In this document: positions 51,013 to 62,520 of the stretch, one piece after another
How positions within the stretch are numbered: position 1 is the stretch's first letter
Layout of the letters: each line of letters starts with the position of its first letter
NCBI GenBank assembly: GCA_036785325.1
Contig: JAXIVH010000069.1
Span: 506,822-570,821 of the forward strand
DNA length: 64,000 nucleotides
Reading direction: 5' to 3'
Origin: Urophycis tenuis
Lineage: Eukaryota; Chordata; Actinopteri; Gadiformes; Phycidae
The notes under the pieces: generated by a model
Told to the model about the DNA's origin: nothing
Database searches by the model: none
What the model saw: only the letters and a program-made list of their open reading frames with translations
Position numbers and translations under genes: made by a program

Positions 51013-52822
51013 GTTGCTCGTCTCCTGCTCTGGATCACTTGGATAAAAACGGACAAGGACTGTGGCGATTCAAATGCACAATAACGCTGCCGTCTATCTG
51101 TTTCAACGAAACTCCATTCCACAACTCAAACACCGGGTGTTGCAAATATTAGCGCCCCTCTGGCCGACAGTATCCCTTTGGTCCCACACCGAACAGAGCC
51201 CAACGGAAACATAGCAACACAAAATGCTTTGTTCCAGGGTCAGGCCGACTTAACGAAAACAAATGCAACAACATGTACACTCACAACAATAATATAAAAT
51301 GAGTAAAAGTTACATAAAACGTACCCTGGACGGAAATTGCAAAAGTACCATGAACATTAAAGGACGATATAAATTGAAAGTGCATGTAAATAATAATAAA
51401 AAATAAACAATCATAATAATAAAATGTATCATGAAAAAATAATATTCCTATTTAATAATATATATTTTTGTATAATACAGTTATTCACTGCAATTGTCTT
51501 GTTTACACTTTTTATTTATTTATTTATAGATGAATTAGAGATGTCCTATTCCGAAGATCTATTCTATTTATATTTTCTTTCTGGTGCTGAAATATTAATG
51601 AAAGACTTGGTAAGTCCGATGCAAAGAAATTAACAAGTGGGGTTTCCTTTTTATTTCTTTATTTTTTTTACCTCATCCTGCAGAGAGAAGAGCTCAATAT
51701 CACATGAATTCAACTTGAAACTTTGATTTCCTGCTGTGAATCCATTCAGAGGAGGAAACATATGCATGTTCACACCGAACTCAAACACACATGAACAAGG
51801 GATCAAATACAACAAACAAATATCCTGTTGGTATTTTGCATAGTTCCATCCATCACATACATTGTTGACCGCTATGGAGGAAGCATTTTGTTTTTGAAAA
51901 TTTAACTTCAAATTGTACAGAATCAACATAGTAGTTGTCAATGATGACGATGAAGAGAGAGATTAATGGGAAACCAAATTAATGGTTAATTAATAAAAAC
52001 AGTAAAAGGTGAATAGAAAACAATAGGAGGGTAAAAACAATAGTATGGGGTCTTGATACTTCAATAGTATGAGAACATTAATAAAAATAGCACAACATTG
52101 TCATGGATAACATACAAAGCATCATATGAGAGAGCCATATAGACAAACATGAATATACATTTCCACATATATTTATATGAGAAATTTCCAAACCACTGGA
52201 AATTCCTAATAACACAAATGCGGGCTAAGTCATTTTTTTAAGCCAAAGTCTTCAGTTTTGCTGTGCGAAAATTTGGAAAATAGAGAAATAACAGGGTTTG
52301 TTACGGCTATGTGACGTGGCAGCTTATACCGATGTAGATGGAGGGTGTACAGGAAGAGGGAAAGACAATAGATTCAACGAGCATGGGTCAATTACCAGAT
52401 TACACTCAGTAACAGTCAACACTGCATTCATTCTCTACAGAGCTCGTTCACATTGTGTGTCTGAGAAAAGTTACTTGAAAACACAAAGATGAGGAAAAGA
52501 AGAGGGTAAAAAAAGAGTTGACAGGAAAAAAAAAAAAGGTGCTCATGGTCTACAATCACAGCAGATATGACGTTGATTTTAACACAGGGAATTAAATGAA
52601 CAGACTCTACAGGAGCATGAACACAAACCCTAGCCTCAGAAACAAGAGATCAGACTGGAAAAATACTTTTTTTTGTTGTTCTTTTTTTGGTTGTTACAGT
52701 TCATCATTTGGATTTTCTTTCATCTTTTCGTTCTATGGGACGTGGGTGGGCCGAGGCAAATGGTTTGAAGTGCATGGGAGTGACCTTAAATCCAAAAGCG
52801 AAAGTGAAAGTGAAAGCGAGGC
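51013..52822. other. Intergenic: nploc4 5' flank and pde6g 3' UTR
   Basis: The right part should be the pde6g 3' UTR. TTTATT motifs (minus AATAAA) near 51646-51660 could end the transcript. The left part, 51013-51250, holds the nploc4 promoter and includes the near-palindrome AACACCGGGTGTT at about 51128. tspan10, which sits between these genes in human, is not visible. Confidence 0.5.
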
Positions 52823-53467
52823 TCAGATGATTCCGTACTGAGCCAGCTCGTGCAGCTCCAAGTGGTTGAAGGCCTCCCAGGGGCAAATGACTGTGATGTC
52901 TGCAGGGAGAAACGCCCAAGGTTTACATCTTTGTCAGCTCAAAGACAACCAAAACAGTAAAGCAAAAAAAAGATTTAACAGTATACTGTATAAGAAAATG
53001 ATGTTACCTGTGCCCAATCCCTCCATTCCAGGGATGTCATCTCCGAAGCTGTTGAAGCAAAGCAAGTCTTTAGTCACGCATGGCTTTACTTGGATGGTAA
53101 ACATGAATTGTCTTGCTTGTTATGCTACCATTGTGCTGATGGCACCTGTAACCAGCCCTGGACAGAGTGTTCCCTTTAAGCCCTCTAGAGGGCTGAGGGT
53201 TAAGGGACGTTGAATGTGGCCTGTGATGCCCTTTGAGGCTGTGTATCTGATTCAGGGCCGCACTCCTGAATTCACTTGATTGGCTCTACTACCTAAGGGA
53301 TTGCGGCTCGCCGTTACTCACCCCTGGATTCCCTTCTTGGGAGGCTTGCTCTTGAATTGGCGAGTCTGCCTCTGCTTGAACTTGGGGGGCCCCTTGCGTG
53401 GTGTGGCGGGGCCCCCGCTCACCCTGGTGGCAGACTTTACTTCAGCTTTAGGGGCCTCCAAGTTCAT
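52823..53467 (-). CDS. pde6g: pde6g: rod cGMP phosphodiesterase 6 inhibitory gamma subunit, 87 aa
   Basis: PDE6 gamma holds the rod phosphodiesterase alpha/beta catalytic dimer inactive until transducin-GTP removes it. Exons: 53322-53467, 53008-53048 and 52823-52899, totalling 264 bp or 87 residues plus stop, the same length as human PDE6G. The sequence opens [16 protein letters not shown]. It has the proline/lysine-rich central region ([19 protein letters not shown]) that binds transducin and PDE, and ends [13 protein letters not shown], the segment that blocks the catalytic site. The 87-aa length and MNLE start fit the rod form rather than cone PDE6H (83 aa in human). Teleosts often have duplicates, so it may be pde6ga or pde6gb. 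Confidence 0.97.
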
Positions 53468-54611
53468 GTTGAGGAATCACCGTCTGGCGCGCAGGTTTTG
53501 GGAAGGTGGTCTCGATCAATCTTTTCAACGACAAAACGGAGAAAGAAATACGATGACAATGATTATAATCGGCTATGAGCGCAGAATGGTGGGTATAATG
53601 ACGTTTATTTCGTCTAGACTACTTGTGAGATCTCACAAGTGGCCTGACGTTAACATACATCATGCACATTTTCAAATAAAAAGTTTATTTTTGTGAATTC
53701 ACACAGCGGCAAACTTTATCATTGCTTGTCAAATTAAAAAAAATGTAGTAAACAAAGCAGTCAATGGACTACCAGCATGTGTTCTATGCAGATGACGTCA
53801 TATTTTCATCCTTATCAGTTAATACCCTGCCCCTTCCCCCTCTCTCCATCCCATGGAGGTGCAGGAACATAATCTTGTTACAGCAAGGGCAGCACAGCAG
53901 TTTATGCTGAGTGGGCATAGACGGTGTAAATAAGCAATCCTCTAACCTCCTCCTCCCACAGTGGCATTTAGTAATCTTTTAGATTGACACACCCGGATTA
54001 ATCATAATTTTGTGGACCTTTACAAGACAGTGAAAGCTGTATAGATATTCATAATATAAATTATTCTGCTATTCAAACGCTTAATCGTTGTGCCTGTGCT
54101 TATAAACGTGACACTTATCACACTTACTTTTAAAAGGATTGTCGCTTATACGCATAATGTTCCCAGCTTAGTCATACAATTCACCAATTCTGATGCTTGC
54201 TTTGCCACATTAGAACATAAACCAACATTGAAATGTAGACCTATTGTTCACTAATCCACATTAACACTTTAATAATAAATCTTTATAATAATCATAATAA
54301 TCTTTTTTTAAAACATTATATGTGTAACCTCATTTAATAATTGCACAATTCTCAACAAAACAACCAACCAGCCAAACTCATTACCTTCCCACCTAAACTT
54401 ACTACCTTATTTCATATATGGATTTTCACCATAGTTCTATGAGACGAAATGAATGAAGTACAATTCTGTTGTTTTTAATTTATCTGAAGTCCCGGATAAT
54501 GTCCCACTTGTCAACCTGCCACAATGGTTACCAAACTAGAACCAATCAAGCAGCGCTCAGTGAGATCCATCGCAGCTCCACGGAGGGGCTGCGTCAACAG
54601 GTGTACTCACC
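53468..54611. other. pde6g intron 1
   Basis: AT-rich sequence with no recognisable coding exon or repeat family. Confidence 0.5.
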
Positions 54612-54720
54612 AGCTGCTTGGGTGGATGGCAGTCAGGCAGGTGGTGCGGGACTTTGGAGCAGCACTGCTGTCTCGAGCAGATGTGTGGGTCTCTGCGCTA
54701 GGCTTGCTGTGAGTGTGAAG
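54612..54720 (-). other. pde6g: Probable 5' noncoding exon of pde6g
   Basis: On the minus strand, sequence downstream of a TATA-like box runs to the strong donor CAGCTG|GTGAGT (exon start about 54612). A possible acceptor just before the ATG (GCGCCAG|ACGG, near 53484) would join it to the first coding exon. This leaves a first intron of about 1.1 kb. The exon is predicted only from signals. Confidence 0.5.
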
Positions 54721-54738
54721 CAGCACTCAGGGCTTCTT

Positions 54739-54768
54739 CTTATACTGCCAGTCCCCCGTGGCAGATTA
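54739..54768 (-). promoter_or_regulatory. pde6g: TATA-like box and CRX-like site upstream of pde6g
   Basis: On the minus strand TATAAG lies at 54739-54744, about 25-30 bp before the presumed transcript start. TAATCT at 54763-54768 matches the CRX/OTX photoreceptor homeodomain core. Rod genes are commonly driven by CRX with NRL, so the pair is sensible. No clear NRL site was recognised. Confidence 0.45.
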
Positions 54769-54863
54769 CTGCGAAGACGCGCCTCCCACCGCCACCCATG
54801 TCTGCTCTGTGCATCGGCCATTAGCATAACCCAAGGAGTGGGTTGATGTAGAACAGAAGGGTG

Positions 54864-54976
<113 letters not shown>

Positions 54977-55714
54977 TGTAGGGTATGTAAATACAGCATA
55001 AGTACGTTAAGCAGTTAAGTATGTACAGCATAAGTTTTTTTTTTATACAGCACCTGCTAGAGTGCTTTACAATAACACAATAAAATACAATAAAAATAAA
55101 ACAGACACAGGCAAAAACACAAAAGCAGAGGAAATAAAGTGCAGACATATAATTCTTAAATCCCTAAGATTATCGTAGTTTGCTTTAACAACATAGGTAA
55201 ACCAGAGAGGACGCCTTTATTTGCTGAACCCATTATGTAATGAGCAGTGCTCATGAACTAGCATTTCATGGTTCACTGATTAGTCAGGACTGAAGTGTAA
55301 TTCTCTGATGTCTGAAGTGTATTCAAAACAAGGTTGAATATTTAAGGTTTGAATATTTAAGGGATGAAGATTTAAGTGATTTTTCCGGCACGTCCATTTG
55401 TTTATGAGTCGCAGGCCTGGGGTTGGCCCATACAGCCGTCTTTGCTAAGCCCTGAATGAGGAGTGAATCACAGCAGAAAGGTCGCAGCTTAGTATTGACG
55501 CAATAACAGAACAGCCCTCTGATCCAGAGGCCACACCGTTTGATTAGTTCACAATGATCCAATGTAATCGTCCACGCCGTCTCGGGCCATCACACTCAAT
55601 TGTAACCTGGCATTGACACAAGCACTCTACAGTTGTACATTTTAACTTGAAAAAGGGACTTCCAGAAAATGGATGGCACAGGCTTATCATTTTTGACCAA
55701 AGGGACCAACAACC

Positions 55715-55965
55715 AAACTATGGTGGCTTGTTAAAACAATTGAAATACCGTAATAACAAAATGTGGTGGCTTGTTAGAATGATGCATAGTCACTATCTTT
55801 CCGTAATAACAAAATGTGGTGGCTTGTTAGAATGATGCAGTCAATACCGTAATAACAAAATGTGGTGGCTTGTTAGAATGATGCAGTCACTATCTTACCG
55901 TAATAACAAAATGTGGTGGCTTGTTAGAATGATGCAGTCACTATCTTACCGTAATAACAAAATGT
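55715..55965. repeat. Tandem array, unit about 45-51 bp, five copies
   Basis: Units contain CCGTAATAACAAAATGTGGT then GGCTTGTTAGAATGATGC. The first is diverged, the last truncated. Copies differ by the presence or absence of a CACTATCTT insert, which suggests stepwise duplication. Confidence 0.85.
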
Positions 55966-56281
55966 GCTCCACCCATCTCTGAGCACTGTTCATGTGTGCC
56001 ACGTGTGTCTACAGTATAATCTGTTGTGAACCTGCAGGTGTCATTTTCCGTCAGTGCAGTGTGTACGCCGAGAGACGCTTCTAGATTAAACTGCAGGACC
56101 AACCACATCAAAGAATTAGCCTGCTCCCCGGCCGGCTGGGAAACACTGACCACCCTCTCTGGGATTACATGGGTTTACCCCGCCGTTGTCACAGTATTGC
56201 TGACTCAAATGCAACAAGATCAGGATCAGTGAAGTCCAAGAGACAGGGCCCAGGCAGTCACACTCAGGTAGTGTCTGCATT

Positions 56282-56450
56282 CACATTTACATTTAGCACA
56301 CGCTTTTATCCAAAGCCACTTACAAAAAAAGTACATTTGTCGGAAGAAGGTGAAACATTTCATTGTTGTTAATACAGCAAGAAAGTCACCAGAACAAGTT
56401 TCAAGCATTTCAATTGCTAGGTTAACCACTGCTAGTATACAGTTCTGGGT
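56282..56450 (-). mobile_element. SINE/LINE-tail type interspersed element, truncated copy
   Basis: Begins CATTTACATTTAGCACACGC and shares the segments GAAGAAGGTGAAACATTTCA and TTGCTAGGTTAACCACTGCT with the copies at 43483 and 27890. It is a member of the same dispersed family. Confidence 0.7.
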
Positions 56451-56496
56451 AAATACAAGCTTCCAAAATAGCATGATCTTGATGCTTATCAATTAA

Positions 56497-56892
56497 TGAA
56501 TAATAATAATAATAATAATAATAAATCAGTCTTGTATAGCGCATTTCTAGGACCCAATGCGCTTCACAACAACAACAACAACAACAAAAAACAACAACAA
56601 AAAAAAGTCATATGAAGTTCTTGTAAGTGATTTTAAAAATGTGAGTTTTGAGGAGTGATTTGAAAGAATAAATGGACTTGGTCTCTCTAACAGAGGTGGG
56701 GAGATTGTTCCAGAGTGCAGGTGCAGCACAGCTGAAGGCCCGTCCTCCCATGGTGACTAGCCTGTAGCGAGGCTGTAGAAGGGTGGTGGAGCTAGAGGAG
56801 CGAAGGGTGCGTGTGGGCCGGGATACAGTGATGAGTTCTGAGAGATAGGATGGACTGCTGGAGTGGATGGCTTGGTAAGCATCTTGGTTCAC
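56497..56892 (-). mobile_element. LINE fragment: reverse-transcriptase C-terminal end plus 3' tail
   Basis: The minus strand encodes SPSYLSELI, RTLRSSS, GGRAFSCAAPALWNNLP and FKSLLKTHIF, the typical end of the ORF2 product of fish L2/Rex-type LINEs. It is followed by GCGCTATACAAGA and a (TTA)n tail. Only about 95 codons remain, so it is a dead 5'-truncated insertion. Confidence 0.8.
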
Positions 56893-57702
56893 AATCTTGG
56901 GTTACAGAAATACACAGTTGCAAGAGGTCGACAGTTGCCAAACGCAAAATATAAAGGACAACAATTATTCAGAATAACAAACACAATGCAATAAAAGACA
57001 ATAATTTAATACAAATAACTTATACAAATATTTTGGCAATGATTAGACAGACAGACAGACAGATTACATTTAACGCACAAAGGAACCATAAGAGCAATAA
57101 ATAACTCATGCACTTTGTTCAATGAAATGAAAAAGGTTTTGTAAAAATCTGTTGCAGGTGACGATGTTCACAATCTTGGGTTACAGAAAACCTGGATCCA
57201 TGATGGTTGGCAGTTGGCATCAATACCATAAATTGACATGAAGAGATACCTATGAAACTTGAGAGGGAATGTGAAATTAAACCTGCAATATGTAACATGT
57301 ATATTGCAGCCATTACTAGTGTGGGTTGTGAGCATTTGGACTGCATAGAGGTAGGCAGGAAAACCACATTGAGACCAAAAGTAAAACCATCTCAGACAGT
57401 GGTCAGTCACCTATGTATTAATCTCAGACAGTGGTCAGTCACCTACAGTATGTATTTCTGTATAGCCGACTGCTCTTACGGGCGATTGCACTGTTCACAC
57501 TGCTGGTGTGAATGTAGTGATTCATTCAAATGACACAAAACACTTCCCAAGTTTGCGCAAACAAAATCAAAATATTTAAATAAAATAGAACAACACATGG
57601 AGTGACATGTAAAGTGCATTCACAGTGACACCATAAACACCCTCCTCGCTTTGAAAAAATCCACTCGCACAATTCACACAAGAGTCTGGCAGTATGACCA
57701 CA

Positions 57703-58771
57703 TCAACGCTTTTTCAACAGCCTTATCTCCATCTTCAGGTATGCTTTGAGATTCTCATCGAGTACGTTCTCCTCAATGGCCTCCAGGGCGCGGTCTCCGC
57801 CGTCGTGGTAGTACGTCAGCAATTGCTCGGCGTGTTCGATCCACACACAGTTATGACAGCCGCTCATGCAGCAGTGGGTCGGGGCGGGCGGGGGTCCCTG
57901 TTCGGGGCACCAAGGCGGGGTAGCCGGGCGGCGTTCGGGGTCGCTGTTCTCGAGCGAGGCACTCGGCACCGGGGAAGAGGGCGAACCGGGTACCGAACTG
58001 AGGCTGCGGATGGTCCCGAGATGCGAGTCCGGCGCTTGTGAATGCTCTTTGGAACAACTATCAAGTAGTTTTTTCATGTGTACCGGATGCAGGACGCAGA
58101 GCTGGAAGGAAAACAGAAGACAGGATGTACACGAATTTTAGTGAATTATTACAAACTGGGCTGAACATCACCACAATACACGAATGTTAGTAGGTTCTTA
58201 CAACGTGGACCGTGCTAAAGCTGTTATACAAGATATTCACACATTTGATTGACCAAAATGATGGGTGTGAATTGAGGATCAGTTCATAAGTGTCATCAAC
58301 GTCAGAGTGTGAGTCGTCATGGAAATGAAAATAAGTCTCATCTGATTGTATTGAATGGCGCTAAACTCACACATACTGCACCTCTACGGACAGCTTGGAT
58401 CACCTTCTTTGTATCTGCATGCCTTGTGAAGCTTTGTGAAGCTTTGTTAAATTGTCCAAGGGCTCTGAAGTGATGGGACGAGTCAGACTCACAGAAAGTT
58501 GCTCATACATGACAAACGTTGACTTTGTGAAACCTGGCCTGCAGATACAAAGAAGATGACTCAAGCTGTCCGTAGAAGAGCAATATTGCATCAGCATTAA
58601 ATACAATCAGATAAGACTATCATTATCTATTTTCACGACGAGGTCCCTCCGTGGACAGAACTGCGACTGAGACGTCGCTACGTCCTCAGTCGCTCGGCTA
58701 GCTTTCAGCTAACAACCCACCTTGTGGAAACATGACGACGATCTGACCACATCTGCCCCCAAACGCAACAT
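57703..58771 (-). CDS. oxld1: oxld1: oxidoreductase-like domain-containing protein 1, 149 aa
   Basis: Two exons, 58721-58771 (17 codons, starting [13 protein letters not shown]) and 57703-58101. The total is 450 bp, giving 149 aa against 147 in human. The N-terminus is arginine/serine-rich without acids after the first residues, fitting a mitochondrial targeting peptide. The C-terminal half holds the oxidoreductase-like domain: [11 protein letters not shown] with four cysteines, then [14 protein letters not shown] and [14 protein letters not shown], nearly as in human. The middle is proline-rich and low-complexity. Human OXLD1 is mitochondrial but its biochemical role is not settled. Neighbouring pde6g is conserved synteny. 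Confidence 0.94.
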
Positions 58772-59271
58772 GGCAGTGTTAAAATAAAGTACCACTCTTC
58801 GACAGTAGCTAATGTTTAAATAATGATGATATAATAATGATTAAATAATGTTTTTGGATGTAATGCGAACCTATACAATGTCCAAAACAAACGCCGGTTT
58901 GCGTAAAGATCCTGAGTCCAATGACACGGAACGCTTCGATTCTCTGAGCCAATGAAAACACTGGAAACCACTAATGGAACCGCCCTCTAAAAATGTACCT
59001 TGTATATTCCATCTCCGTCCACTAGATGTCACTAAACTCATTAGTATGGTCTTTGGTCATGTACCTGGCACTGCTAAGTTCAGGTCGATGAAAATACAAG
59101 GAAAAATACTTTGTGTTCAATAAATTTAATTCATAGCCCTACATGTTTTTCAATAAAATGTTTGCTCTCAATATCTCATTGAGGGACATTCACTGATGTT
59201 GCATATGAATACATACAGTACAATACATACATAGGCTGCAGTGAAAGGGTAAAGCAGATCTTTCTCGTTAT

Positions 59272-59275
<4 letters not shown>

Positions 59276-59345
<70 letters not shown>

Positions 59346-59349
59346 GTGC
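59276..59349. repeat. (TG)n, about 70 bp
   Basis: Pure TG array with a CG at its end. Confidence 0.95.
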
Positions 59350-59754
59350 TGTGTGTTTGTCTGTTTGGGTGAAAAAAAAACTAAACGTTTATGTGTGTTT
59401 ACTTTGAAGACATGTGCTTGAGTGCACTTGTGCACTCGAGTCTTCCCGTGTGTGCGTGTGCATGACAGTTGAAAAGGCACAGTGTGTACGGTGGAGGAAA
59501 CAGCAGGAGTGTGTGCGGGAGACAGAGGTCCCCGTGGACCTCCATGTTTGCATGCCAACTCCATGGAAACCCAGCAGGTGCTTGGCAAGGCGTGGAGATA
59601 GCAGTTGTGTGGCTGGTCACCTTATCTTTCTCTAGTGCTGTGAGACAACAGGACAAGACTCATACCCCTGGCGAACAGAGAGATCCAGTACCAGCTAACC
59701 AAGTAACTAAGTAACTAGCAACTAAGTAACTAACTAGCATAATAGCTAATTTGC

Positions 59755-60184
59755 TGACTACCTACCTACCTACCTACCTACCTACCTACCTACCTACCTA
59801 CCTACCTACCTACCCACCTACCTACCTACCTACCTACCAACCTACCTACCTACCTACCTACCTACCCACCTACCTACCTACCTACCTACCAACCTACCTA
59901 CCTACCTACCTACCTACCTACCTACCTACCTACCCACCTACCCACCCACCTACCTACCCACCTACCTACCTACCTACCTACCTACCTACCTACCTACCTA
60001 CCCACCCACCCACCTACCCACCTCCCTACCTACCTACCTACCTACCTACCTACCTACCTACCTACCTACCTACCTACCCACCTACCCACCCACCTACCTA
60101 CCCACCTCCCTCCCTACCTACCTACCTACCTACCTACCTACCTACCTACCTACCTACCTACCTACCTACCTACCTACCTACCTA
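59755..60184. repeat. (CTAC)n, about 430 bp
   Basis: Over 100 CTAC units with clustered CCAC and CCTCC variants. The 144-codon frame through it (LPTY repeats) has no coding character beyond the tetranucleotide. Confidence 0.95.
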
Positions 60185-61323
60185 ACTAACTAACTTACTA
60201 GTTCACTAGCCAACTAACATACTAGCCACTGACAGCTCTCAATGGTCCATTTTGACATACAGCCTATCACTCATACTGGAGTATTGTTAAATGAGACAAT
60301 GCAGCCATGTCTGCTATGCCTTAATAATTTCATATATTATTGTATTATTATCTCATTGTGAAATTACATTGTGTCAAAATGAGACAAGCATTAGGTTTGA
60401 TGATACACTATCTTCAGAAAAGGAATTGATGTCCATGGTTATTAGAAAAATATAACCAAAACAAAGGTATGGGGAGAGGCCGTTATGGGTTGGCCATGAA
60501 TAAAGCCTTGTGGTGGGAAAGACCAATTCAATTTGCAATACACCATGGGGGCAGCAGACATGTTGACATGTACAAGGTATCTAAAGGAATACACAAGACA
60601 GAAACATCTAATAAAGTCAGGGCATGACATGGCCTCATTATCAGACTTGTCTACAGTGGACACGAGTATTCTCTCGGTGCAAGGTGCGGGTTAGAATTCA
60701 CTTGCCATAAAGTAAAGAACACGGGGCGGGGATTTAATCATCCCCATTGAGGCAGGTGGGGCAGGGAGATTCCTCCTCTCCCAGGAATGATCAGGATTTG
60801 TCATCAAGTCAACAGATGTCAAGTGTACTCTTCTGTGGTAGCCACAGCCTTTACACCGCACATGAAAACAGGCCCTGCTGCATGGGAGTCCATTATGAGG
60901 ATAACTCACTGACATCATGGCTTGTTAGACATGTAGTCAAATGAGGAACGCCCACGCTGATGCAAGGAAATGTGGTTTGGTTTTGTTCCACCCCTTGTTA
61001 TTATGTGTCTGTGTCATTCGCTGTCCCGTGACGTACCTAGGAACTCTATCTTTTGCTGTTTTGCTGTATCTTTTGCTGTTATCATTTCTGTTTTATGACG
61101 TGAATTATAATGGACATTGATATTGTTGTCCTTGGCAATAGCAGAAGTAGCTCTCATGGATATTATTGCTATTTCAGTATTATTATCATTAGTATATGCT
61201 TATTATGGTGATTGTTATCATAATAATCACAATAATGACCACAATAATAACAACAATGATAATAGTGATTATCATGATTATTATAATAATATTAATAATC
61301 ATAACTATAACAATAATAATAAT

Positions 61324-61377
<54 letters not shown>

Positions 61378-61762
61378 TAGGGATGTCCGATATTGACTTT
61401 TTGCCGATATCCGATAGCCGATATTGTCCAAATTCTTAATTTCCGATACCGATATCAACCGATATGGTATACCGATATATACAGGCGTTTTTATTTTCGC
61501 CCAGACTAATTTTAGGTCCCATATCTCCTGTTGTGGAATTAACACATCATCTACTTTTATTGTGATGCCTCACTAGATTGCATTTCACAAATTAACACTG
61601 TCTATAAAAAATAAGGACACTATTTCAACTTATGGAAAAGTGCCATATTTATGCACAAGCACATTATCGGTGGTAAAACCGATAACGATATGAACCGATA
61701 TTACAAAAATAGGCTAATATCGGCCGATATTATCGGTTGGCCGATATTATCGGACATCCCTA
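61378..61762. mobile_element. hAT-type MITE, 385 bp, with TIRs and 8-bp target duplication
   Basis: The ends are perfect inverted repeats TAGGGATGTCCGATA / TATCGGACATCCCTA. Both sides are flanked by ATAATAAC (61370-61377 and 61763-61770), an 8-bp duplication as made by hAT transposases. The interior holds many degenerate CCGATAT motifs and no coding frame. It sits inside an AAT array, which makes part of the duplication less informative, though the final C is not part of the array. Confidence 0.85.
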
Positions 61763-61775
61763 ATAATAACTAATA

Positions 61776-61829
61776 ATAATATAGTAGTAGTAGTAGTAGC
61801 AGTAGTAGTAGTAGTTGTAGTAGTAGTAA

Positions 61830-61862
<33 letters not shown>

Positions 61863-61918
61863 CAGTAATAGTAGTTCTGGCAGAAGTAGCAGTGGTAGTA
61901 GAAGTAATAGTAGTAGTT
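61776..61918. repeat. (TAG)n array
   Basis: Degenerate TAG/CAG/TAA trinucleotides just after the hAT MITE. Confidence 0.85.
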
Positions 61919-61964
61919 GAGTGAAAATGATGAATCATTCACATGAACTCTCCATAGGCCGGAC

Positions 61965-62035
61965 ATGATGCAACGGTCGGCGCTGCTTGCTGCCACCTTG
62001 GGTCGATCTGCACACCGGAGCCTGAGCAATGCCAG
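61965..62035 (+). CDS. Candidate first exon with a mitochondrial-presequence-like start (weak)
   Basis: Reads MMQRSALLAATLGRSAHRSL and then SNA before a donor-like CCAG|GTATGC. It is rich in Arg, Ser, Ala and Leu and has no acidic residue, as in mitochondrial presequences. No downstream exon was found, and the flanks are simple repeats, so this may be chance. I do not recognise the product. Confidence 0.2.
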
Positions 62036-62207
62036 GTATGCGGCCCGCGAAGAAAGAAGAGGGGTCCTCTTTCTGTAGCCCGGCTCCCGCGACAGGCCCA
62101 CTGCTGACATGTGACCCGGGTCAGGTTTCTGTCAATGTTTCTCCCCTAGGAAAACACAGAAGCTCTCCTTTTGCACAGATATGAAAAGTAGGAACGATTT
62201 TGTGTAA

Positions 62208-62209
<2 letters not shown>

Positions 62210-62275
<66 letters not shown>

Positions 62276-62520
62276 CTGAGTGTGTGTGTGTGTGTGTATC
62301 TGAGTGTGTGTGTGTGTGTGTGTGTGTATCTGAGTGTGTGTATGTGTGTGTGTGTGTGTATGTGAGTGTGTGTGTGTGTATGTGTGTGTGTGTGTGTGTC
62401 TGCACGTGTGTATGTGTGTGTGTGTGTGTGAGTGTGTGTGTGTGTGTGTGTGTATGTGTGTGCATATGTGTGTGTGCATGTGTATGTGTGTGTGTGCGTG
62501 TGCGCGTGCATGCTTGTGCG
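62210..62520. repeat. Interrupted (TG)n, about 310 bp
   Basis: TG array with repeated ATCTGAG interruptions, forming a higher-order repeat in its first half. Confidence 0.95.

Larger units (their letters stand above)
54980..57702. other. Intergenic between pde6g and oxld1, repeat-rich
   Basis: Contains the ~50-bp tandem array (55715-55965), a truncated interspersed element (56282-56450) and a LINE fragment (56497-56892). The part next to 57702 should be the oxld1 3' UTR. No gene is supported. Confidence 0.6.

Noticed and set aside
51013..52822. tspan10 expected between nploc4 and pde6g
   Set aside because: No tetraspanin-like exon (CCG motif, membrane helices) was found on either strand.
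56608..56892. Independent 94-codon gene on the minus strand
   Set aside because: It is the C-terminal remnant of a LINE reverse transcriptase with a (TTA)n tail.
59751..60185. 144-codon open frame with LPTY repeats
   Set aside because: It is only the translation of the (CTAC)n array, which is open in several frames.
61117..61545. Poly-Asn and poly-Ile open frames
   Set aside because: They come from AAT-type trinucleotide arrays and the hAT MITE; no splice context.
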